NCBI RefSeq assembly: GCF_036503815.1
Contig: NZ_AP027764.1
Coordinates: 4,898,001 to 4,962,000 of the forward strand
Direction: 5' to 3'
DNA from: Escherichia coli
GTDB lineage: Bacteria > Pseudomonadota > Gammaproteobacteria > Enterobacterales > Enterobacteriaceae
Length of the DNA: 64,000 nt
The notes below the pieces were generated by a model. That model did no database searches. It saw only the letters and a list, made by a program, of their open reading frames with translations, and was not told the DNA's origin. The translations under genes and the position numbers were made by a program. Below, piece after piece: positions 57,134 through 64,000 of the stretch. Each line of letters opens with the position of its first letter. Within the stretch, counting starts at the first letter, position 1.

Positions 57134-58504
57134 ATGTTGAATAATGCTATGAGCGTAGTGATCCTTGCCGCAGGTAAAGGCACGCGCATGTATTCCGATC
57201 TTCCGAAAGTGCTGCATACCCTTGCCGGGAAAGCGATGGTTCAGCATGTCATTGATGCTGCGAATGAATTAGGCGCAGCGCACGTTCACCTGGTGTACGG
57301 TCACGGCGGCGATCTGCTTAAACAGGCGTTGAAAGACGATAACCTGAACTGGGTGCTTCAGGCAGAACAGCTGGGTACGGGCCATGCAATGCAGCAAGCC
57401 GCACCTTTTTTTGCCGATGACGAAGACATTTTAATGCTCTACGGCGACGTGCCGCTGATCTCTGTTGAAACACTCCAGCGCCTGCGTGATGCGAAACCGC
57501 AGGGTGGCATTGGTCTGCTGACGGTTAAACTGGATGATCCGACCGGTTATGGACGTATCACCCGTGAAAACGGCAAAGTTACCGGCATTGTTGAGCACAA
57601 AGATGCCACCGACGAGCAGCGTCAGATTCAGGAGATCAACACCGGCATTCTGATCGCCAACGGCGCAGATATGAAACGCTGGCTGGCTAAACTGACCAAC
57701 AATAATGCGCAGGGCGAATACTACATCACCGACATTATTGCGCTGGCGTATCAGGAAGGGCGTGAAATCGTTGCCGTTCATCCGCAACGTTTAAGCGAAG
57801 TAGAAGGCGTGAATAACCGCCTGCAACTCTCGCGTCTGGAGCGTGTTTATCAATCCGAACAAGCTGAAAAACTGCTGTTAGCAGGCGTTATGCTGCGCGA
57901 TCCGGCGCGTTTTGATCTGCGCGGTACGCTTACTCACGGGCGCGATGTTGAAATTGATACTAACGTTATCATCGAGGGCAACGTGACTCTCGGTAATCGC
58001 GTGAAAATCGGCACCGGTTGCGTGATTAAAAACAGCGTGATTGGCGATGATTGCGAAATTAGCCCGTATACCGTTGTGGAAGATGCGAATCTGGCAGCGG
58101 CCTGTACCATTGGCCCGTTTGCCCGTCTGCGTCCTGGTGCTGAGTTGCTGGAAGGCGCACACGTCGGTAACTTCGTTGAGATGAAAAAAGCGCGTCTGGG
58201 TAAAGGCTCGAAAGCTGGTCATCTGACTTACCTGGGGGATGCGGAAATTGGCGATAACGTCAACATCGGCGCAGGAACCATTACCTGCAACTACGATGGT
58301 GCCAATAAATTTAAAACCATTATTGGCGACGATGTGTTTGTTGGATCCGATACTCAGCTGGTGGCCCCGGTAACGGTAGGCAAAGGCGCAACCATTGCTG
58401 CGGGTACAACTGTGACGCGTAATGTTGGCGAAAATGCTCTGGCAATCAGCCGTGTGCCGCAGTCGCAAAAAGAAGGCTGGCGTCGTCCGGTAAAGAAAAA
58501 GTAA
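57134..58504 (+). CDS. glmU: Bifunctional GlcNAc-1-P uridyltransferase / GlcN-1-P acetyltransferase
   Basis: 456-residue enzyme making UDP-GlcNAc for peptidoglycan, LPS and ECA. The N-terminal pyrophosphorylase has LAAGKGTRM near 11-19 and YGDVPLI near 103-109; the C-terminal left-handed beta-helix (hexapeptide repeats such as IGDDCEI, IGPFARL, IGDNVNIGAG) carries the acetyltransferase. First gene of glmUS. Its product UDP-GlcNAc feeds WecA at the other end of the window. Confidence 0.99.
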   Translation: MLNNAMSVVILAAGKGTRMYSDLPKVLHTLAGKAMVQHVIDAANELGAAHVHLVYGHGGDLLKQALKDDNLNWVLQAEQLGTGHAMQQAAPFFADDEDILMLYGDVPLISVETLQRLRDAKPQGGIGLLTVKLDDPTGYGRITRENGKVTGIVEHKDATDEQRQIQEINTGILIANGADMKRWLAKLTNNNAQGEYYITDIIALAYQEGREIVAVHPQRLSEVEGVNNRLQLSRLERVYQSEQAEKLLLAGVMLRDPARFDLRGTLTHGRDVEIDTNVIIEGNVTLGNRVKIGTGCVIKNSVIGDDCEISPYTVVEDANLAAACTIGPFARLRPGAELLEGAHVGNFVEMKKARLGKGSKAGHLTYLGDAEIGDNVNIGAGTITCNYDGANKFKTIIGDDVFVGSDTQLVAPVTVGKGATIAAGTTVTRNVGENALAISRVPQSQKEGWRRPVKKK

Positions 58505-58665
58505 TTCTGGCTGGGTAATCCGGCCATATGGGGTGAGGAGATAACATAATCTCCCGCCCACAAGCAGTAACTATAAAAATAACCCCACTCTCTACAAAGG
58601 CTCGGGGCGCCCGAAAAACGGGCATACAGGTTGACCGACAACGATATAAATCGGAATCAAAAACT
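58505..58665 (+). promoter_or_regulatory. glmU-glmS intergenic control region
   Basis: The 161-base gap ends with a short hairpin GCCCG/CGGGC (58609-58623) in the glmS leader. In E. coli glmU-glmS mRNA is cleaved by RNase E near the glmU stop and the glmS leader is opened by the Hfq-dependent sRNA GlmZ, which exposes the ribosome-binding site. I infer the same here from the conserved layout; the ribosome-binding site itself is a weak ATCGGAATC. Confidence 0.5.
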
Positions 58666-60495
58666 ATGTGTGGAATTGTTGGCGCGATCGCGCAACGTGA
58701 TGTAGCAGAAATCCTTCTTGAAGGTTTACGTCGTCTGGAATACCGCGGATATGACTCTGCCGGTCTGGCGGTTGTAGATGCAGAAGGTCATATGACCCGC
58801 CTGCGTCGCCTCGGTAAAGTCCAGATGCTGGCCCAGGCAGCGGAAGAACATCCTCTGCATGGCGGCACCGGGATTGCTCACACTCGCTGGGCGACGCACG
58901 GCGAACCTTCAGAAGTGAATGCGCATCCGCATGTTTCTGAACACATTGTGGTGGTGCATAACGGCATCATCGAAAACCATGAACCGCTGCGTGAAGCGTT
59001 AAAAACACGTGGCTATACCTTCGTTTCTGAAACCGACACCGAAGTGATTGCACACCTGGTGAACTGGGAACTGAAACAAGGCGGTACTCTGCGTGAGGCT
59101 GTTCTGCGTGCTATTCCGCAACTGCGCGGCGCGTACGGTACGGTAATTATGGACTCCCGTCACCCGGATACCCTGCTGGCGGCTCGTTCTGGTAGCCCGC
59201 TGGTGATTGGCCTGGGCATGGGCGAAAACTTTATTGCTTCTGACCAGTTGGCGCTGTTGCCAGTGACCCGTCGCTTTATCTTCCTTGAAGAAGGCGATAT
59301 TGCGGAAATCACTCGCCGTTCGGTAAACATCTTCGATAAAACTGGCGCGGAAGTGAAACGTCAGGATATCGAATCCAATCTGCAATATGACGCGGGCGAT
59401 AAAGGTATTTACCGCCACTACATGCAGAAAGAGATCTACGAACAGCCGAACGCGATCAAAAACACCCTTACCGGGCGCATCAGCCACGGTCAGGTTGATT
59501 TGAGCGAGCTGGGACCGAACGCCGACGAACTGCTGTCGAAGGTTGAGCATATTCAGATCCTCGCCTGTGGTACTTCTTACAACTCCGGTATGGTTTCCCG
59601 CTACTGGTTTGAAGCGCTGGCAGGTATTCCGTGCGATGTTGAAATCGCCTCTGAATTCCGCTATCGCAAATCAGCCGTGCGTCGTAACAGCCTGATGATC
59701 ACTCTGTCGCAGTCTGGCGAAACCGCGGATACCCTGGCGGGTCTGCGTCTGTCAAAAGAATTGGGTTACCTTGGATCGCTGGCAATCTGTAACGTTCCTG
59801 GCTCTTCGCTGGTACGTGAATCCGATTTGGCGCTGATGACCAATGCGGGTACGGAAATTGGCGTGGCGTCCACCAAAGCATTCACCACTCAGTTAACCGT
59901 GTTGTTGATGCTGGTGGCGAAGCTGTCTCGCCTGAAAGGTCTCGATGCCTCCATTGAGCATGATATCGTGCATGGTCTGCAGGCGTTACCGAGCCGTATT
60001 GAGCAGATGCTGTCTCAGGACAAACGCATTGAAGCTCTGGCAGAAGATTTCTCTGACAAACACCACGCGCTGTTCCTGGGCCGTGGCGATCAGTACCCAA
60101 TCGCGCTGGAAGGCGCATTGAAGCTGAAAGAGATCTCTTATATTCATGCAGAAGCCTACGCAGCAGGCGAACTGAAACACGGTCCGCTGGCGCTGATTGA
60201 CGCGGATATGCCGGTTATCGTCGTCGCACCGAACAACGAACTGCTGGAAAAACTGAAATCCAACATTGAAGAAGTTCGCGCGCGCGGCGGTCAGTTGTAT
60301 GTCTTTGCCGATCAGGATGCTGGTTTTGTGAGCAGTGATAACATGCACATCATCGAGATGCCGCATGTGGAAGAGGTGATTGCACCGATCTTCTACACCG
60401 TTCCGCTGCAGTTACTGGCTTATCACGTCGCGCTGATCAAAGGCACCGACGTTGACCAGCCGCGTAACCTGGCAAAATCGGTTACGGTTGAGTAA
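58666..60495 (+). CDS. glmS: Glutamine-fructose-6-phosphate aminotransferase
   Basis: First committed step of amino-sugar synthesis: makes glucosamine-6-phosphate from fructose-6-phosphate and glutamine. The 609-residue protein starts MCGIVGAIAQRD, exposing the nucleophile Cys after Met removal; the glutaminase domain occupies residues 1-240 and two SIS isomerase domains follow (CGTSYNSG, SQSGETADT). It ends KSVTVE. Followed by a terminator and a fimbrial operon instead of pstS. Confidence 0.99.
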   Translation: MCGIVGAIAQRDVAEILLEGLRRLEYRGYDSAGLAVVDAEGHMTRLRRLGKVQMLAQAAEEHPLHGGTGIAHTRWATHGEPSEVNAHPHVSEHIVVVHNGIIENHEPLREALKTRGYTFVSETDTEVIAHLVNWELKQGGTLREAVLRAIPQLRGAYGTVIMDSRHPDTLLAARSGSPLVIGLGMGENFIASDQLALLPVTRRFIFLEEGDIAEITRRSVNIFDKTGAEVKRQDIESNLQYDAGDKGIYRHYMQKEIYEQPNAIKNTLTGRISHGQVDLSELGPNADELLSKVEHIQILACGTSYNSGMVSRYWFEALAGIPCDVEIASEFRYRKSAVRRNSLMITLSQSGETADTLAGLRLSKELGYLGSLAICNVPGSSLVRESDLALMTNAGTEIGVASTKAFTTQLTVLLMLVAKLSRLKGLDASIEHDIVHGLQALPSRIEQMLSQDKRIEALAEDFSDKHHALFLGRGDQYPIALEGALKLKEISYIHAEAYAAGELKHGPLALIDADMPVIVVAPNNELLEKLKSNIEEVRARGGQLYVFADQDAGFVSSDNMHIIEMPHVEEVIAPIFYTVPLQLLAYHVALIKGTDVDQPRNLAKSVTVE

Positions 60496-60515
60496 TTTTC
60501 ATCATTGATATAAAG

Positions 60516-60541
60516 GGCTGCCGACGGGCGGCCTTTTTTTT
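60516..60541 (+). terminator. Terminator after glmS
   Basis: GGCTGCC, GACG, GGCGGCC followed by eight T: standard intrinsic terminator of glmUS. Confidence 0.93.
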
Positions 60542-60801
60542 ATAAAGGGTATCAGTGGGTTATTATTGATGCGAAAATTAATATAAATATATTCTGAATT
60601 ATTGGTGATGTCCGATAATACACTTGATTTTTTACTGTTTTAATAATATTTAAATAATAAATTTATATTTAATTTCGCATAATTAATATTATTTTTAGAT
60701 AAATCTACCCCATTGGTGTACTATGCCTCTGAATCATAAATACACTTATTAATTTAAGTGATGATTTAGACTGAAGGATATATTATATCAATGGAGTTCG
60801 T
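60542..60801 (+). promoter_or_regulatory. AT-rich regulatory region of the fimbrial operon
   Basis: About 260 bases with very high A+T (for example 60575-60690) and no gene. Such composition upstream of fimbrial genes usually marks H-NS silencing and marks foreign DNA. The ribosome-binding site TGGAG is at 60791-60796. Confidence 0.6.
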
Positions 60802-61374
60802 ATGAAACGTAATATTATTGGTGGTGCACTTACGCTGGCATCTTTAATGTTAGCCGGAAATGCACTTGCAGAAGATGGCGTTGTTCACTTTGTCGGTGAA
60901 ATTGTCGATAGCACATGTGAAGTGACTTCCGATACCGCCGATCAAACTGTTCCTCTTGGTAAGGTCAACAAAAGTGCGTTTTCAGGAGTAGGCAGCCTGG
61001 CGTCACCACAGCAATTTAGTATTAAACTGGAAAAATGTCCGTCAACCTATACTGAGGCAGCCGTTCGTTTTGATGGTACCGAAGCACCTGGCGGAGACGG
61101 TGATCTGAAAGTAGGTTCACCTATTACAGCGAGTGATCCGGGTGATTATACTGGCACAGGCGCTGCAATAGTTGCTACTGGCGTCGGCATCCGTATATTT
61201 AACCAGTCCGATAACTCTCAGGTTAAACTCTATAACGACTCCGCCTATACCGCTATCGACGGTGAAGGCAAGGCTGAAATGAAGTTTATTGCACGCTATG
61301 TTGCTACCAATGCGACCGTAACGGCGGGTACGGCGAACGCGGATTCACAATTTACCATCGAATATAAGAAATAA
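60802..61374 (+). CDS. lpfA: Major fimbrial subunit, long-polar-fimbria (LpfA) type
   Basis: 190-residue precursor with signal peptide MKRNIIGGALTLASLMLAGNALA, mature start EDGVVHFVGEIVDSTCEV. The two cysteines (DSTCEV and LEKCPS) that form the pilin disulfide and the C-terminal Y-terminated strand (FTIEYKK) for donor-strand exchange are present. Sequence strongly resembles LpfA of the second long polar fimbria (Lpf2), which in pathogenic E. coli sits between glmS and pstS as here. Followed by chaperone and usher. The gene is absent from K-12. Confidence 0.78.
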   Translation: MKRNIIGGALTLASLMLAGNALAEDGVVHFVGEIVDSTCEVTSDTADQTVPLGKVNKSAFSGVGSLASPQQFSIKLEKCPSTYTEAAVRFDGTEAPGGDGDLKVGSPITASDPGDYTGTGAAIVATGVGIRIFNQSDNSQVKLYNDSAYTAIDGEGKAEMKFIARYVATNATVTAGTANADSQFTIEYKK

Positions 61375-61421
61375 TTAATTCAGAGCCTTTTTATTCAGTT
61401 GGCTTTGGCCAGGGAGTCGTT

Positions 61422-62153
61422 ATGTCCAGAAAAAGTTGTTTAATCAGGCTCTTTAAAGCAATAATTTCGCATAACTTATTATATATCATGCTACTAAGCG
61501 CCTTTTTATTCCGGCCAGCATTAACCTATGCTGGTGTTGTTATTGGTGGTACACGAGTCGTTTATGCGAGCAATAATGCAGATAAATCTATTTCTGTATT
61601 TAGTAAGGAAGAAAAAATTCCTTATCTCATCCAGGCATGGGTGGACCCATTTAATAAAGATGATAAAACTAAAGCGCCATTTATTGTTATTCCTCCGGTA
61701 TCACGGTTAGAACCCGCACAAGAAAAAATATTACGTATCGTCCACACCAAAGGTTTGTCATTACCAGAGGATCGTGAGTCTGTCTTCTGGCTAAATATCA
61801 AAAACATTCCGCCCTCTGCGAGCAACAAAGAAGCGAATTCGCTGGAAATCGCCGTTAAAACGCGAATTAAGCTTTTCTGGAGACCGGCATCTATCCGCAT
61901 GATTCCCGAAAATGCCGCACCAAAGGTGAAGTGGCATCGGGAAGGCCGAAATCTTATTGCTGAGAACCCTAACCCGATTCATATCAGCGTGATGGATGTC
62001 ATTGTTGATGGCCATGATGTGCCTCTCAACATGATCCGACCTTTCGAGACGCTCACATTACCGTTGCCTGCTAATTCTTCGGGTAGCCAAATGACCTGGC
62101 GATTTATTAATGACTACGGCGCGATAAGCGAGCCAATAAAGCAAGCGTTGTAA
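61422..62153 (+). CDS. lpfB: Periplasmic fimbrial chaperone (LpfB type)
   Basis: 243-residue PapD-like chaperone. After a long signal peptide (cleavage near LTYA-GVVIGGTRVVY) the immunoglobulin-like domain 1 shows TRVVYASNNADKSISVF and the donor strand I-L-R-I; domain 2 ends ISEPIKQAL. Family signature RLEPAQEKILRIVHT with the pilin-anchoring Arg and Lys is visible. AGGGAG 5 bases before ATG. Between lpfA (47-base gap) and the usher (24-base gap). Confidence 0.82.
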   Translation: MSRKSCLIRLFKAIISHNLLYIMLLSAFLFRPALTYAGVVIGGTRVVYASNNADKSISVFSKEEKIPYLIQAWVDPFNKDDKTKAPFIVIPPVSRLEPAQEKILRIVHTKGLSLPEDRESVFWLNIKNIPPSASNKEANSLEIAVKTRIKLFWRPASIRMIPENAAPKVKWHREGRNLIAENPNPIHISVMDVIVDGHDVPLNMIRPFETLTLPLPANSSGSQMTWRFINDYGAISEPIKQAL

Positions 62154-62177
62154 GCATTGCATAAGGATAGGCGAATT

Positions 62178-64000
62178 ATGGTTACGACCAGAATAGCGGT
62201 TGGTCTGACGGCAGGGACGTGTCTCGTTTTCTCGCAAAGCCTGATGGCCGAGGTCAGTGTATTTAATCCGGCGCTGCTGGAAATAGACCATCAATCCGGA
62301 GTCGATATTCGCCAGTTTAACAAAGCGAATCACATACCTCCCGGCGTCTACAGTGTTGATATTTTTATCAATGGCAAAATGTTCGAGCGTCAGGATGTGA
62401 CTTTTGTTCAGGATAACCCTGATGCCGATCTGCACGCTTGCTTTGTCGCGGTTAAAAAAACGCTGACTTCCTTTGGCGTAAAAGTTGACGCGCTGAAAGC
62501 GCTCAATAAGGTGGATGACAAGGCCTGTATTGACCCTGCACCACTCATTGAAGGCTCAACCTGGCAACTGGACAGCGATAAGCTGCAACTGAATATCACC
62601 ATTCCCCAGATCTATATGGATGCGATGGCTTACGATTACATAAGCCCCACGCGTTGGGATGAGGGAATTAACGCACTGACTATCAACTACGATTTTTCCG
62701 GTTCACATACCCTGCGCTCGGATTACAGCTCTCAGGAGACCGATACCAGTTATCTCAACTTGCGTAACGGACTCAATATTGGGCCGTGGCGACTACGCAA
62801 TTACAGCACCTTAAACACCACCGATGGTCGTGCGGAATACAACTCTATCAGTACCTGGATACAACGTGATATTGCTGCGTTAAGAAGCCAGATTATGATC
62901 GGCGATACGTGGACGGCGAGCGATATTTTTGACAGCACGCAAATCCGTGGTGCACGACTATATACTGATAAAGATATGTTACCCTCCAGCCAGAATGGCT
63001 TCGCGCCAGTGGTTCGTGGGATTGCAAAATCCAACGCCACCGTCATCATTCGGCAGAACGGCTACGTAATTTATCAGTCAGCCGTGCCACAAGGCGCCTT
63101 TGAAATCACCGACCTCAATACTGCCAGCTCAGGCGGCGACCTGGATGTAACTATCAAGGAAGAAGATGGTAGTGAACAACGATTCACCCAGCCTTATGCG
63201 TCGCTGGCAATCCTCAAACGTGAAGGTCAGACCGATGTAGATGTTAGCGTGGGGGAACTGCGCGATGAGGATGGTTTTACTCCTGACGTGCTTCAGGCAC
63301 AGATCCTTCATGGCTTGCCCCACGGTTTTACCTTGTATGGCGGCGTACAGGCTGCTGAAAAGTATGGTTCTGTTGCTTTGGGGGTAGGTAAAGATCTCGG
63401 TTCTCTGGGAGCCATCTCCTTAGATGTAACACATGCCAGAGCGAAATTTGCTGATGATACGGAAACGGGTCAATCATATCGTTTTCTGTATTCAAAACGT
63501 TTTGACGATACAGACACCAGCTTACGCCTGGTTGGCTATCGTTATTCCACCGAAGGCTATTATACCCTCAATGAATGGGCCTCCCGGCAAAATAGTCCGG
63601 AAGATTTCTGGCAAACCGGAAACCGCCGCAGTCGTGTGGAAGGAACGTTAACGCAATCGCTGGGCAGAGATTATGGCAATTTATACCTGACATTAAGCCG
63701 CCAGCAGTATTGGCATACAGATGATGTCGAACGATTAATCCAATTTGGTTACAGCAGTAGCTGGAAGCGCCTCTCGTGGAACGTCTCATGGAGTTATTCC
63801 AATACGGCCCGGCAAGGGACGAGTAATAGTCAGGCCAGTGATAACACCAGCGAACAAATCTACATGCTCTCTTTATCAGTTCCTTTATCGGGCTGGTGGG
63901 GAAATAGTTATGCCACCTATTCGGTATCGCAAAATGATGATTCTGGTAGCTCGCATCAACTTGGCCTAAGCGGTACGGCGCTGGAGAAAAATAATCTCTC
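62178..64000 (+). CDS. lpfC: Fimbrial outer-membrane usher (LpfC type), truncated by window end
   Basis: Open frame from ATG 62178 to the window edge, at least 607 codons with no stop. Signal peptide MVTTRIAVGLTAGTCLVFSQ then SLMA-EVSVFNPALLE, followed by the usher N-terminal domain that binds chaperone-pilin complexes (NKANHIPPGVYSVDIFING-like region) and the beginning of the 24-stranded pore (NISTLNTTDGRAEY..., repeated aromatic-rich strands). A usher is about 840 residues, so roughly 230 residues lie outside. AAGGATAG 8-15 bases before ATG. With lpfA and lpfB it forms a chaperone-usher operon. Confidence 0.85.
   Translation, partial: MVTTRIAVGLTAGTCLVFSQSLMAEVSVFNPALLEIDHQSGVDIRQFNKANHIPPGVYSVDIFINGKMFERQDVTFVQDNPDADLHACFVAVKKTLTSFGVKVDALKALNKVDDKACIDPAPLIEGSTWQLDSDKLQLNITIPQIYMDAMAYDYISPTRWDEGINALTINYDFSGSHTLRSDYSSQETDTSYLNLRNGLNIGPWRLRNYSTLNTTDGRAEYNSISTWIQRDIAALRSQIMIGDTWTASDIFDSTQIRGARLYTDKDMLPSSQNGFAPVVRGIAKSNATVIIRQNGYVIYQSAVPQGAFEITDLNTASSGGDLDVTIKEEDGSEQRFTQPYASLAILKREGQTDVDVSVGELRDEDGFTPDVLQAQILHGLPHGFTLYGGVQAAEKYGSVALGVGKDLGSLGAISLDVTHARAKFADDTETGQSYRFLYSKRFDDTDTSLRLVGYRYSTEGYYTLNEWASRQNSPEDFWQTGNRRSRVEGTLTQSLGRDYGNLYLTLSRQQYWHTDDVERLIQFGYSSSWKRLSWNVSWSYSNTARQGTSNSQASDNTSEQIYMLSLSVPLSGWWGNSYATYSVSQNDDSGSSHQLGLSGTALEKNNL

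Overview
The window is a stretch of enterobacterial chromosome around the replication origin and is almost certainly from Escherichia coli or a very close Escherichia that is not K-12. Gene order matches, in reverse, the E. coli wecA-rho-ilv-rrnC-rbs-kup-oriC-atp-glmUS segment. Most proteins have the lengths and near-exact sequences I know from K-12, and the rRNA and tRNA genes end where the E. coli genes do. The differences from K-12 are informative: ilvG is intact, three extra genes lie between ilvY and ilvA, an extra membrane-protein gene lies between atpC and glmU, and a fimbrial operon follows glmS.

Layout. 1-4.4 kb: wzzE and wecA (enterobacterial common antigen), rho with its leader peptide, and trxA, all on the minus strand. 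4.4-10.5 kb: rhlB, a small unannotated frame, gppA, rep, a PemK/MazF-like toxin gene (yifN) and ppiC. 10.5-21.5 kb: branched-chain amino-acid block, with ilvC and its regulator ilvY diverging, then ilvGMEDA behind the ilvL attenuator. A small AT-rich accessory island at 13.1-14.6 kb sits between ilvY and ilvA and carries a likely orphan type VI immunity gene plus two unknown genes. 21.5-24.4 kb: yifB, maoP, hdfR. 24.4-30.1 kb: a complete rRNA operon on the minus strand (16S, tRNA-Glu, 23S, 5S, tRNA-Asp, tRNA-Trp) with tandem P1/P2 promoters. 30.2-38.3 kb: yieP, hsrA and the ribose operon rbsDACBKR. 38.3-45.5 kb: kup, ravA-viaA, asnA/asnC, mioC. 45.5-45.9 kb: oriC with DnaA boxes and 13-mers. 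45.9-60.5 kb: mnmG, rsmG, the complete F1Fo ATP synthase operon atpIBEFHAGDC, a YccA-like gene, and glmU-glmS. 60.8-64 kb: major fimbrin, chaperone and usher (cut by the window end) of a long-polar-fimbria-like operon.

Functionally this is mostly housekeeping: the rrn operon and the atp operon are both transcribed away from oriC, as expected for highly expressed origin-proximal genes. The accessory content is confined to four insertions at gene borders (yifN, ilvY/ilvA, atpC/glmU, downstream of glmS). The most interesting are the putative immunity island and the YccA-like protein encoded directly after ATP synthase, because the FtsH protease that YccA modulates also degrades unassembled Fo subunit a. 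I saw no insertion sequence, prophage or CRISPR array.
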